Below the pieces are notes generated by a model. That model saw only the letters and a program-made list of their open reading frames with translations. It had not been told where the DNA came from and did not search any database. DNA of 22,224 nt from JABAAE01 sp036336715. GTDB lineage: Bacteria; Planctomycetota; Planctomycetia; Pirellulales; Pirellulaceae. The stretch's first letter is position 1. Every line of letters starts with the position of its first letter. The translations under genes and the position numbers were made by a program. Positions 6,871 to 15,475 of this stretch are shown in pieces. The DNA lies in NCBI GenBank assembly GCA_036336715.1, contig JAYZFP010000049.1, positions 1 to 22,224 on the forward strand. Reading direction: 5' to 3'.

Positions 6871-8181
6871 ATGAACGTTGCACGCAGGGACTTCCTTTCT
6901 GTTTCCGCCGCCGCCACCTTGCCGATTTCCGAATGGCAGAGGGACACCAAACCGATCCGCTCAACGGCCCCGCCTCGGCCCCGGGTAGCGGTGGTGATGA
7001 CTGTGATGACGTATCGTTCCCATGCACACGTGATCCTGGAGAACTTCCTCCACCCCTACATGTTCAACGGGCGCAAAACCGATCCAGGTGTCGAAGTCGC
7101 ATCCTTTTACGTGGACCAGTTCCCCAAGGGGGACATGGCCCGCCAGGTGTCGAAGGATTTCGGCATCCCGGTTTACGACACAATCGATGGAGCGATTTGC
7201 CTCGGTGGCAAGGCACCTGCGGTGGATGCGGTGCTTTCGATTGGGGAGCATGGCGACTACCCATATGATGAACTTGGTCGCCACCAATACCCGAGAAAGC
7301 GTTTTTTTGACGAAATCATCCAGGCAGTCCGGAAAGGCAGTCACGGCCTGCCGATCTTTAATGACAAACACCTTTCCTACCGCTGGGACTGGTCCCGGGA
7401 AATGTATGAAACGGCCCGCAAGCATCAGTGTCCCCTGATGGCCGGCAGCTCCGTCCCATTGGCCCAGAGAATTCCCAAGCTCGAATTGCCGAAAGGAGCG
7501 CCCATCGAGGAGGCTATTTCCATCCACGGGGGTGGTGTGGAATCCTATGATTTCCATGGCTTGGAGGTCCTGCAGTCGATGGTAGAAAATCGACAGGGAC
7601 AGGAAACCGGTGTCGCCAGCGTGCAGTTTCTCGACAGCGAGGCTTTGGCGAAAAAAATTGAGACCGGAGAGATCAGCAGAAAACTGCTGGATGCTGCCTT
7701 GCAGGCTGTAGCGCCGGACCATCGCTGGAAACAGGAAGAGCTGTTGGCCGGCGCCCACGGAATTTTGCTCCAGTACAGGGATGGCTTCCGGGCGGCCTGC
7801 CTTGGTATTCGCCAGGTCACCCCAACCCGCTGGCTGTTTGCCTGTCAACTGCCTGGTGAAGCCGCACCACGGTCCTGCCGATTTTATGTCGGTCCCTGGG
7901 ACAACCGAAACTTGTTCAAAGCCTTGTCGCACGCGATTCAGACCCATTTCCGACAGCATTCCGCCCCCTACCCGGTAGAAAGAACCCTGCTTACCAGCGG
8001 GATCGTGAACACAGTAATGGATTCCCGTCATGCGGCTGGAAAGCGACTGGACACACCGCACCTGGCGATCAGCTACCCGGGAAGCCAGTTCCGTGAAATG
8101 CGGGAAATGGGTGACACCTGGAAGCATCTGAAACCGGGCCTGCCGCAGCCGAAGGGCCTCTATCGCCAATTCGGATCCTGA
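6871..8181 (+). CDS. Tat-signal protein of unknown function, possibly Gfo/Idh-like
   Basis: A 436-residue protein starting MNVARRDFLSVSAAATL, a twin-arginine export signal (RR at 5-6, short hydrophobic Ala-rich stretch). It therefore probably acts outside the cytoplasmic membrane. I do not recognise a named family. A Rossmann-like start (PRVAVVMTVMTYRSHAH), then DAVLSIGEHGDYP and PIFNDKHLSYRWDW, is laid out like the N-terminal half of Gfo/Idh/MocA oxidoreductases. However, the glycine-rich nucleotide loop is absent, so that link is only a guess. A HGGGVESYDFHGLEVLQSM segment is also distinctive. The open frame starts 44 codons earlier, but the signal peptide places the true start at 6871. No clear ribosome-binding site. 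Confidence 0.82.
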   Translation: MNVARRDFLSVSAAATLPISEWQRDTKPIRSTAPPRPRVAVVMTVMTYRSHAHVILENFLHPYMFNGRKTDPGVEVASFYVDQFPKGDMARQVSKDFGIPVYDTIDGAICLGGKAPAVDAVLSIGEHGDYPYDELGRHQYPRKRFFDEIIQAVRKGSHGLPIFNDKHLSYRWDWSREMYETARKHQCPLMAGSSVPLAQRIPKLELPKGAPIEEAISIHGGGVESYDFHGLEVLQSMVENRQGQETGVASVQFLDSEALAKKIETGEISRKLLDAALQAVAPDHRWKQEELLAGAHGILLQYRDGFRAACLGIRQVTPTRWLFACQLPGEAAPRSCRFYVGPWDNRNLFKALSHAIQTHFRQHSAPYPVERTLLTSGIVNTVMDSRHAAGKRLDTPHLAISYPGSQFREMREMGDTWKHLKPGLPQPKGLYRQFGS

Positions 8182-8295
8182 TCCTTTCCAGCCACCTGTT
8201 CCGATTTCCGGGAACCGGTTTTCCATTCATCCCGGCGGGATCGATCCCCTGCCCGGGTGAAGTTCGTCCCCTGTAGCGTTAGGTTGGCCTGAGAG

Positions 8296-8853
8296 ATGTT
8301 TGACCGGGAATACAGGCAACTCGCCGAATCCATCGATTCGGTTTTCTTTAATCTGACCACATTTCCCCTGGATTCGCCCAGCCTTGGGCAACATCGCCTT
8401 TCAAACCAGGGCTGGTGTCCGCTGGAAATCCTCGAACATGTTTCCCTGGCGAATCGTTTCCTGATCCTGACTCTCGACAAGTGGAAGAAAAAAGCCGATC
8501 GCCGAATCGAAACGCAGCCTCTGGCGCCCGGCCAGCAGGAGATGGGACTGGGCAGAATCCGCCCCATAGGCCAAAGGGGCAGCTTCCGCTGGAAAAACCC
8601 GAACCATATGGCACCTTGCGGCAACCGTTCCCTGGATGATCTCCTGTCCGAAATCCGCGACCAGGCGACCCACCTCAAGGCAACACTTCATGGCATGCGT
8701 GATGGTCGAGGGTTGCTTTGCAAAATCACGATGAATGTCCATCAACTGGGCAAAATCAATCTCTACCAGTGGATTGCCTTTATCGTGGAACACGCCCGCA
8801 GGCACCAGCAGCAACTCGAAGAAATCAGGATGGACCACCTTTTGAAAGATTGA
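8296..8853 (+). CDS. DinB-like four-helix-bundle protein
   Basis: A 185-residue cytoplasmic protein of the DinB/YfiT superfamily. These are four-helix bundles that usually bind a divalent metal through three His residues and include thiol transferases and many proteins of unknown role. Visible hallmarks are GWCPLEILEHV (39-49) with candidate ligand His48, and the C-terminal NLYQWIAFIVEHARRHQQQL with His166 and His170. The spacing fits the usual metal triad. It starts 114 bp after the Tat-signal gene on the same strand. The substrate cannot be inferred. The name refers to the Bacillus DNA-damage protein, not to E. coli polymerase IV. Confidence 0.82.
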   Translation: MFDREYRQLAESIDSVFFNLTTFPLDSPSLGQHRLSNQGWCPLEILEHVSLANRFLILTLDKWKKKADRRIETQPLAPGQQEMGLGRIRPIGQRGSFRWKNPNHMAPCGNRSLDDLLSEIRDQATHLKATLHGMRDGRGLLCKITMNVHQLGKINLYQWIAFIVEHARRHQQQLEEIRMDHLLKD

Positions 8854-8961
8854 ATCGCGGAGTGATTTGCAGCCGGAATTCGACCCCCGGCGTGGCGATT
8901 CCATCCGCTCCCGTTCAGACCGGAAAACAGGCGGACAAAAAAGTGGACCCCATCAACGCAA

Positions 8962-8990
8962 AGAGCCCCGGTCGCCTGAACCGGGGCTCT
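8962..8990 (-). terminator. Strong hairpin terminator between convergent genes
   Basis: A perfect 11-bp GC-rich stem, AGAGCCCCGGT paired with ACCGGGGCTCT, encloses a 7-nt loop (8973-8979). It lies 27 bp past the lipoprotein stop and 108 bp past the dinB-like stop. On the minus strand the stem is followed by a short TTT, so it best serves the lipoprotein gene, but it could act in both directions. Confidence 0.8.
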
Positions 8991-9016
8991 CAACTTCGCT
9001 TCGAACTCAGAGATTT

Positions 9017-9595
9017 TTACTGGGGGTAGTTGCTGTTGGGGCCACCATCGACGTTCCCAACCATGTGGAAGTGGTTGTGATCGATGTAGATCACTTCTAC
9101 CGCTTCGTCGTCTTCGAGTGTGTGTGGAACCGGCCAACCAAAGATGGTTTTTTCAGAGAAATAAATCGTGCACTTGTAATGTGCGTGATGCAGCTGTGCC
9201 GGCCCGATCAGGGGAATGAACCTGGGAGGGTCAATGTAATCTGCGATCTTTTCCTTGATGATCCTGACATCGTTGACCTGACGCTCGTGCAGGAAAGGAA
9301 CACCGCCCTGTTGAGGTCGTGCTCTTTCAAAGGCGTACATGACTTCTTCATCACTTGGCGGATCGAGTGCCACAGCCGGACCGCCTGCGGTCAAAGGCCC
9401 GAGTACGGGCACGCGAGAATATCTCTCCTTGACCCGGAACTCGTCCTCCGCCATCTCCTGGTAATACGGGGAGACGGGAATGGGAATACTGAGCAAACCG
9501 AGCGAAGGTCCGGTCACGTTAAAGCATCCCGTGCTACTGATTGACAACAATCCCAACAACATGCAGAGTGACGTGGGAACTAGTTTTCTCAACAT
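9017..9595 (-). CDS. Putative lipoprotein of unknown function
   Basis: A 192-residue protein with a bacterial lipoprotein signal peptide: basic MLRK, a hydrophobic core, and the lipobox SSTGC, so the mature protein starts at Cys24. It is expected to be anchored in a membrane facing the periplasm. The mature part has no domain I recognise. It contains a Pro-rich stretch, a central helical part (SDEEVMYAFERARP) and a C-terminal segment rich in His, Tyr and Asp (LHHAHYKCTIYF, EVIYIDHNHFHM), which might bind metal. No transmembrane helix is present beyond the signal. A perfect hairpin terminator follows. AAGGA lies 10 nt before the ATG, a rather distant ribosome-binding site. Confidence 0.85.
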   Translation of the reverse strand: MLRKLVPTSLCMLLGLLSISSTGCFNVTGPSLGLLSIPIPVSPYYQEMAEDEFRVKERYSRVPVLGPLTAGGPAVALDPPSDEEVMYAFERARPQQGGVPFLHERQVNDVRIIKEKIADYIDPPRFIPLIGPAQLHHAHYKCTIYFSEKTIFGWPVPHTLEDDEAVEVIYIDHNHFHMVGNVDGGPNSNYPQ

Positions 9596-9749
9596 AACGA
9601 AAGCATCCTTCGAAACGAATATTTATTTCTAAGGTTGTTATCGTGACAAACTTTGCGGAACTTTCAGGTTTTTCGGTTTATTGAAGGAATTCCTGATATT
9701 CGGACGACAGCAATGCTGTCGGGCCCACAACGCCCCCGGAAAGGGCGTG

Positions 9750-9769
9750 AAAAAAGGGGTTCAACCCTT
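9750..9769 (-). terminator. Candidate weak intrinsic terminator
   Basis: On the minus strand AAGGG pairs with CCCTT across a 6-nt loop, and the stem runs directly into a T-run. It is about 230 bp past the amidohydrolase stop. The stem is only 5 bp, so confidence is low. Confidence 0.35.
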
Positions 9770-9776
9770 CGAGCTT

Positions 9777-9815
9777 GGTGCATCTGCCTGGTGCATCTGC
9801 TTCGTGCATCTGCTT
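9777..9815. repeat. 13-bp tandem repeat, 3 copies
   Basis: Three units close to GGTGCATCTGCTT lie head to tail at 9777-9789, 9790-9802 and 9803-9815, with one change each in the first and third. The unit differs from the repeats near 5.1-5.2 kb but has the same 13-bp period as the second of them. Confidence 0.85.
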
Positions 9816-10001
9816 TCGGTTATGGCTTCCGCGGTACTTCATCGCGATACTTCAATTTGCAAAGCCTTAATTTGCACAGCGTTCCCGCTTTCACGGTCCT
9901 GGCCTGCCGCCGGGAAAAAAACCAATGCTTCCCTGCTGGGAGCCTCCAGCGACCGGCAAGTCGTCGACACCCGAATTCCCGGGAGCAGAAAATCCCACGG
10001 G

Positions 10002-11429
10002 CTACCAGTCTTTTTCTTCCTCTTCGCTTCGGGGGCCCAGTTTTCCACGCACCGAATCAAAGAGTTTGCCGCAGTCATGGACCTGGCCAGCCCGCACGAC
10101 CAGCACGCCATTGCGCGTGTTGCGGATATTCTCCAGCGGGTTGCCATTGATGATATAAAGGTCGGCCACTTTTCCGACAGAGATACTTCCATGGTCCTTC
10201 TCAATCCCCAGAGCCTGTGCCCCGTTGATGCTGGCAATCCGGATGGCCTCCGCCTCGGGAATTCCACTACGCACCAGAGCATCCAGTTCGCGGTGCACAC
10301 CAAAACCGGGAAGGTAGGTTCCATCACTGAAATGGTCAGTTCCGAGAGTGATTTTGCCACCGGCATCATGAAAAGCTTTGATGGTTTTCTGTTTGACCTG
10401 GTAGATCTTTTCAAAAGCCTCGATCTTTTGCCTCTTTTTGTCACGCAGCTTGTCGCGAACGTACTGAGTGAAAAACGACTTTTCGTCCTGCCACGGATCA
10501 AATTCCTCACCCCGGTCCCCAAAATATCCGTACGCGGAAAGGGTGGCGTCGAACCAGACCCCCTTTTCCACGTAGATCCGGATGATTTCCAGGACTTCCG
10601 GCATCTCGGGCGTCACCCCCGGCAACGAGCCATACGCAGACCGGTTTGCCGGTAATGCATCCCCACCGAGAAAATGCTCAATTCGGTCAATTCCCATTTC
10701 GATTGCATCCCGCGGATTCACCGTGGACCGAAAACCGGAACCCAGGTGCCCAGTCACCGTCTTTCCATGCCGATGGGCTTCCTCTACCAGAATCCGCAAT
10801 TCATCAGCACGGATCGACTTGGCCTTGAAACCACCTGCCGTTTTGGCCCATTTCCGCACGTCAGCCACGATCTCTTCTTTTGTTCTTTCGCGTCCCCAGC
10901 CAGGCCGGGCGCGGCCGAAATAAGGCCCCGAGTTGATCAACCTCGGTCCCCGTTTTTTTCCCGCTTCCAGATCCTTTCGCAATTGCAACATCCCCTGCGG
11001 ATCATACTCACCGCAGGAAAACGTCACCGTCGCTCCATTGGCCAGGTAGACAACGGGCATCACCAGGAACTCCTCTCTTCGCTTGCGAAAAAGCCTGACG
11101 TTGTAGTGGGCATGCAGATCGATCAACCCTGGCAGGATCGTCTGGTGGGGTTTCAGCTCGATTCTCCTAACCTTGAGCTTCCATTTGTCCCCAACCTTTT
11201 CAGCGGCTCCCCGCGCGGTACCCGTTTCCCCGTCAATCGCATGAAAAAGCCCCTTTTTGATGAGAATGCCCCGGTTGGAAACCAGGTCGCCAGTCGAAAG
11301 CTCAAATCGCCTCCCCCCCACGATGAGCAGGTCCTCCGCGGAGACTGGCAAAAAGCAGGCAGCCGAAAAGAGGGGCAGCAGAGTCAGTCCATTGAAAACG
11401 GTTGATTTCAAAGCTGTTCTTCGGTTCAT
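10002..11429 (-). CDS. Secreted metal-dependent amidohydrolase
   Basis: A 475-residue member of the amidohydrolase superfamily, closest in layout to the imidazolonepropionase/prolidase-like branch. That branch hydrolyses C-N or related bonds in cyclic amides or dipeptides with one or two metal ions. The N-terminus MNRRTALKS plus a hydrophobic stretch is an export signal, possibly Tat. Metal ligands by pattern are His106 and His108 (LIDLHAHYN), Lys202 or Lys204 (GFKAKSI, the place of a bridging lysine in relatives), His228 (VTGHLGSG), His252 (RIEHFLGG) and Asp365 (LGTDHFSDG). The C-terminus has the usual GSISVGKVADLYIINGNP strand of the composite beta domain. The substrate is unknown. It is divergent from the PLP-enzyme gene across 189 bp. 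Confidence 0.9.
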   Translation of the reverse strand: MNRRTALKSTVFNGLTLLPLFSAACFLPVSAEDLLIVGGRRFELSTGDLVSNRGILIKKGLFHAIDGETGTARGAAEKVGDKWKLKVRRIELKPHQTILPGLIDLHAHYNVRLFRKRREEFLVMPVVYLANGATVTFSCGEYDPQGMLQLRKDLEAGKKRGPRLINSGPYFGRARPGWGRERTKEEIVADVRKWAKTAGGFKAKSIRADELRILVEEAHRHGKTVTGHLGSGFRSTVNPRDAIEMGIDRIEHFLGGDALPANRSAYGSLPGVTPEMPEVLEIIRIYVEKGVWFDATLSAYGYFGDRGEEFDPWQDEKSFFTQYVRDKLRDKKRQKIEAFEKIYQVKQKTIKAFHDAGGKITLGTDHFSDGTYLPGFGVHRELDALVRSGIPEAEAIRIASINGAQALGIEKDHGSISVGKVADLYIINGNPLENIRNTRNGVLVVRAGQVHDCGKLFDSVRGKLGPRSEEEEKDW

Positions 11430-11618
11430 GATGGCCAGTTCGTTTCAAGGAGGTCCCGCCAATCATAACGGCAACCTGCTGTTGGAACCATCTTCCCATC
11501 GGACCGAGTGCCGGTCAGCCGACAGCACGGGGTTGGCAAGATCGCCCTCCTGCCGTCCAATACGCCACAGGGTGCTTCCCGGGCGCCCGTTTTCCTTACA
11601 CAGAGTGACTGACACGCA

Positions 11619-13370
11619 ATGAAACTACTTTCGCCCAAAAGAAACTCGACTAGCCTGGAGTTGCCAAAGGACCTGGCCAGGGAGCAACTCGATCATTTTG
11701 GCATCGAGCAGAATTCTCCGTTTGGAAAGACCCTCTTTTCGATCGTGGAAAAGATGTACCAGACCCAGGACGATCTGGCAAAGCTGTGGGAGATCTCGTT
11801 GCAATCGATTCACGAGCTGGAATACGGGGATCGGGTCAAGCGGTTTAATGCCAAAAAGTTCCTCTCGTTCCAACTGGCCAAGCTGCTCGACACACTTCAG
11901 GGGTCCTTTCGCAAGAGCTACCAATCATTGGACCTGAATCTGTCCACGCAGACTTCCAAGGGCCCCTACCCGGTCTTTGACAATGTGACAGCGATATTTT
12001 CGGCGACGCCAATCATTACCCGCACGGCGACTTACATCTATGCCTGCGCCGAATGGATTGAAGATGCCTTTCGTGGCCGCGACTTCATGCTGGAGATCTA
12101 CTCCCGGTTGTTGAACCCGACCAGCATCTGCCTGGCCAATCACATTGTCGACATTGAGGCGGGAAAGTACGCCGATCAGTACCTCGCCTGGAATTTCAAC
12201 AGTGGCATGGCTGCGATCGATGCTGTTCTGTCCCACATTCTTGGGCGGGACGATATCCTGATCAAATCACGCCACATCTATGGCGGAGCTTACCAGCTGA
12301 TCCACGACTGGTATGCCAAGCAGGGCAACCTGGAGATCGCCGTTGAGACCTTCGACGGTTACACCGTTGACGAATTGAAAAAAGTGGTCGATGAAGTCCA
12401 CGAAAAATACAGCCAACGGCTGTCCGAGGGAAGAAAGATCTATGTTTACCTGGAATCGCCCTGCAACCCCCATGGCTACGTGCTCGATGTGCCAAGCATC
12501 TGCCGTTATGCCCACCAGCGGGGCATCCGCGTCGTACTCGACGCGACAGTAGGCACCCCGTTCCTTTACCGCCCCCTCCAGACCGACGATGTCGAGGCCC
12601 GCCCCGATTTCGTTGTCCATTCCTACACCAAGGACCTGTCAGGAACCGGTGGCGTGATTGCCGGTTGCGTGATCGGTCGCAATGAAGAGATGTTCCTTCC
12701 CAAGGGAGAATCTGTGGGCGACAAGGACTGGAGCGACACCATGTTCTGGAATGTCTACTACGTCAAGGGAGCCTTCCTGAACGCCGATGCCGCTTACGAG
12801 GTCATGCAGGGGATGCGGACCCTGCCGATCCGGATGCTGCGGAAATGCATTAACACCAAGATCCTGGCAGAATTTCTCAGTGCCCATCCACGTATTGATG
12901 TCGCCTGCAGCAGCCTGCCCGATGACCCCAACCATGAACTGGCCCGTGACAGCCTGTTCCTGGAACTGCCGCCCCCCCTGTTCACCACCAGCATGGGCAC
13001 ACTCCCCAAGCAGGCCTTTCACCGGTTCTTTGATTCGCTTTCACCCACCTTTGGTCACATGATCAGCCTGGGACAGTCCAATACCATTGTCAGCTGCCCT
13101 GCCCTGACCACCCATTCCGAGCTGGATGATGAAGCATTGGCTGCGGCAGGGATGACCCCCACGACCATTCGTTTTGCCGTAGGTGACGAGGCGCCGTTGG
13201 ACCTGGTCCGACACATTGTCGAGACTTCGCGAGTGGCGATTGACCCCGAGGTTCCGGGCTTTTCCGACGGCTTCCCCAAACTGGAACAGGTGCGGGAAAC
13301 TGTCAAGCAGCATTACATGGAATCTCACGCGCGTTACATTGACCAGCAGTTGCTGGAAACGGAATTCTGA
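11619..13370 (+). CDS. Cys/Met-metabolism PLP-dependent enzyme with N-terminal extension
   Basis: A 583-residue fold-type I PLP enzyme of the cystathionine gamma-synthase/O-acetylhomoserine sulfhydrylase family, which makes or breaks C-S bonds in sulfur amino acids. Family marks are SGMAAI (195-200), YGGAYQL (221-227), ESPCNPHG (279-286), LDATVGTP (307-314), the PLP lysine Lys338 in HSYTKDLSGTGG, and a C-terminal CPALTTHSELDDEALAAAG followed by IRFAVGDE. Typical relatives have about 380-430 residues. Here about 115 helical residues precede the core and there is extra sequence near the C-terminus. The usual Asp-Asn-Thr after the PLP-pyridine Asp is Asp-Ala-Thr. Exact substrate is not decidable from sequence. 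No ribosome-binding site is seen at the ATG. It converges on the subtilase gene. Confidence 0.9.
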   Translation: MKLLSPKRNSTSLELPKDLAREQLDHFGIEQNSPFGKTLFSIVEKMYQTQDDLAKLWEISLQSIHELEYGDRVKRFNAKKFLSFQLAKLLDTLQGSFRKSYQSLDLNLSTQTSKGPYPVFDNVTAIFSATPIITRTATYIYACAEWIEDAFRGRDFMLEIYSRLLNPTSICLANHIVDIEAGKYADQYLAWNFNSGMAAIDAVLSHILGRDDILIKSRHIYGGAYQLIHDWYAKQGNLEIAVETFDGYTVDELKKVVDEVHEKYSQRLSEGRKIYVYLESPCNPHGYVLDVPSICRYAHQRGIRVVLDATVGTPFLYRPLQTDDVEARPDFVVHSYTKDLSGTGGVIAGCVIGRNEEMFLPKGESVGDKDWSDTMFWNVYYVKGAFLNADAAYEVMQGMRTLPIRMLRKCINTKILAEFLSAHPRIDVACSSLPDDPNHELARDSLFLELPPPLFTTSMGTLPKQAFHRFFDSLSPTFGHMISLGQSNTIVSCPALTTHSELDDEALAAAGMTPTTIRFAVGDEAPLDLVRHIVETSRVAIDPEVPGFSDGFPKLEQVRETVKQHYMESHARYIDQQLLETEF

Positions 13371-13470
13371 ACCGGAAACCCGATCGTTCATTTCCTCAAG
13401 CCCAGGCTTTTCGAGGGCCTTGGGTCTTCCACTACCGGTCCGCCGCTTCAACCCTTTGAGCTCCCGGAAG

Positions 13471-15390
13471 CTACTCGAACACGGGTGCCAGAAACCGTTG
13501 CCCAAAACGGATCCCCGAATTCTGTGAGGGCAGTTCGATCAAGACCTTTACCTCACCCCGCAGAAATTCAAATTCCACCCTTTCCGACCCGCTGCCCCTA
13601 ACCAACTGCACCAGCCGGGAAACGGATTCCACCCGCTTGCCATCGATGCTCCAAACCTGGTCCCCGAGCTTGACGCCCGCGGCGGCAGCTTTGCCCTGCG
13701 GCTGGACCGAAGCAACAAAAACCACCCGGTTTTCAAGGGACTTCTGCAGCTTCTTGACATTCAGCTCATCCCCCTCCTGGCGTCCGGCATACCGGGCACT
13801 CCCTTTTCCCTCCCGCACGGCTTTCCGCCTCAGAACCTCGCGGACCGCCCGATAACAGTTGATCAAACCATGTCCTGTCTCATCATCGAATCCCGGTGCG
13901 CCGACGTCCGTCGCAGTGGAAGTGATGATTTCCTTCAGGTCCCAGGGGAGGAGGTCCGGGTCGGCGGAAAGCATCAGGGCAATGGCGCCACAGAACATGG
14001 GACCGGCGAACGAATTTCCATTGAGGGCTGTTGGCCTCAGGCTTCCATCGGGCAACAACAGCGGTAACCCCATGTTGAAGGCACAGACCTCCGGTTTTTG
14101 GACCCTGCCATCCCGGTAATGCTCCGTCTTCCACTCCACCGGTCCCCGGCTGGAAAAAGGAGTCCGGCTCAGGTCACGCTGCACGCCAGCAGCCGCAAAG
14201 ACCACCTCAGGTATGTCTTCGGGAGTCCGCATCTGCACTGGAACCCGGGCGGACTGTGCAAAATTACCGGCACCCGACACAAAGAAGAGCCCACAAAAAG
14301 AACCCTGTTCCATCACTTTCCGCCAATGGGAACGGAGCTCTCCCAGGTTGGGAATGGAAAAACTCATGCTGTACGTATCCGCTCCCTGCAGAATTGCCCA
14401 CTCGACCGCGGCTTCCAACCTCGCGCCGGCAATCACCCCCGCCCACCGCCCTTCCGGAGCGATCCCAAATTCATAGGAACGATTCGGGGTTCCGGTTCCG
14501 CAGATAATGTTGGCACAGCTGGTTCCATGCAGCATCTGAGGTGTCTGCTTCTCCGAAAGGAAAAGCTGTGCCGTCCCCCGCTGGAAATTAAACCCGTGCA
14601 CATCATCGACCAGGCCATTTCCATCATCGTCCCGCCCGTTGCCCGCGATTTCATCCGGGTTGCGGTAAACGTTGGCCACCAGGTTTTCGGGAAAGTGAAA
14701 ATTAAAATCGTGGACCACGTTAAGCGTTCCCCTGCCGGTCACCCCGAGGTCTTTCCAGACCCGGTCTGCAAGGAGGGATCGGATGTACCAGGGGTGCGAA
14801 TACCGCGCGGGGTCGTACTTTTCAGGCCGGAATTTCCTCAGTTGTCCCATCGCGGGTGGATCGGAAAAATTGCTGCGGACAAACGGGGGCCGGGCCACAA
14901 AAATCCGTTTGACACCTGGCAGCCCCTTCAAAGCGTCAATGTTCTCGACCGTGGTTGTGCAGGAAAAACCGTTTACGATCCAGTGCTTTTCAACACCGGA
15001 TACCTTTCCATCGGCGACCAGCTGCTCCAGCGGACCTTTCAGACGGTCAAAAGATCGGCGGCTGATTTCCTGCAGCGTTGCAACGACTCTTTTTCTCATC
15101 AGGAGTCGACCACTCTCTGAAAACTCCCGAGTCCGCTTCCGGTACGAATCGCCGCTGCCCAGGAACTGTTCCCTGAGCCAGACCTTGACGGTCACCCGCC
15201 GGGTGGCTTTGGCAAGCTGTTCCAGGTTGGGAGAAACCCAAACCTCTCCACCCAATACTTCCAGTGGCAACACTCGAAGCGGCTGCTGCGAACAGAGTTT
15301 GCAACACAACAAATGGCTCGATGGCAATCCACCCAACAACAGAACCAGCAGCGACAGGTGAAAAAGCTGTGGGCAAAAAAGGGCTTTCAT
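13471..15390 (-). CDS. Exported subtilisin-like protease with C-terminal PDZ domain
   Basis: A 639-residue S8-family serine peptidase. A hydrophobic N-terminal signal (about 8-28) indicates export; CC at 29-30 follows it without a good lipobox. Residues about 50-170 resemble a pro-region or inhibitor-like domain. The catalytic domain shows Asp228 (NVVHDFNFHF), an acidic GNGRDDDGNGLVDD loop (250-263) that probably binds calcium, His288 (LHGTSCANIICG), oxyanion Asn376 (SGAGN) and Ser460 (LNGNSFAGP). The triad is complete, though the flanks are atypical: VHDF where relatives usually have IDTG, and GNSFAGP in place of GTSMAAP. The C-terminus (about 555-620, with KAAAAGVKLGDQVWSIDG) is a PDZ domain as found in HtrA-like proteases. 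It lies 85 bp downstream of the FecR-domain gene on the same strand. Confidence 0.92.
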   Translation of the reverse strand: MKALFCPQLFHLSLLVLLLGGLPSSHLLCCKLCSQQPLRVLPLEVLGGEVWVSPNLEQLAKATRRVTVKVWLREQFLGSGDSYRKRTREFSESGRLLMRKRVVATLQEISRRSFDRLKGPLEQLVADGKVSGVEKHWIVNGFSCTTTVENIDALKGLPGVKRIFVARPPFVRSNFSDPPAMGQLRKFRPEKYDPARYSHPWYIRSLLADRVWKDLGVTGRGTLNVVHDFNFHFPENLVANVYRNPDEIAGNGRDDDGNGLVDDVHGFNFQRGTAQLFLSEKQTPQMLHGTSCANIICGTGTPNRSYEFGIAPEGRWAGVIAGARLEAAVEWAILQGADTYSMSFSIPNLGELRSHWRKVMEQGSFCGLFFVSGAGNFAQSARVPVQMRTPEDIPEVVFAAAGVQRDLSRTPFSSRGPVEWKTEHYRDGRVQKPEVCAFNMGLPLLLPDGSLRPTALNGNSFAGPMFCGAIALMLSADPDLLPWDLKEIITSTATDVGAPGFDDETGHGLINCYRAVREVLRRKAVREGKGSARYAGRQEGDELNVKKLQKSLENRVVFVASVQPQGKAAAAGVKLGDQVWSIDGKRVESVSRLVQLVRGSGSERVEFEFLRGEVKVLIELPSQNSGIRFGQRFLAPVFE

Positions 15391-15475
15391 GGCTTCCCGG
15401 CTTTGGCAAAACTCATCCCGATCAATATAGCCGGACCGCTCTTGTCACAACAGTTTTTTCAATAAGCGATTTGGG

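Larger units (their letters stand above)
9596..10001. other. Non-coding interval upstream of the lipoprotein gene
   Basis: This 406-bp stretch holds an AT-rich patch just upstream of the lipoprotein gene (about 9620-9650, likely promoter region), a small candidate terminator for the amidohydrolase gene, and a 13-bp tandem repeat. Open frames here run antisense into the amidohydrolase gene and are not credible. Confidence 0.55.

Noticed and set aside
6961..8226. A 421-codon minus-strand frame opposite the Tat-signal gene
   Set aside because: No signal, domain or ribosome-binding site, while the plus strand has a clear Tat signal and protein-like composition.
9681..10655. A 324-codon plus-strand frame
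   Set aside because: It runs antisense through the amidohydrolase gene and through a tandem repeat.
13401..13424. Possible terminator hairpin between the PLP-enzyme and subtilase genes
   Set aside because: The stem has a bulge and no T-run follows on either strand.
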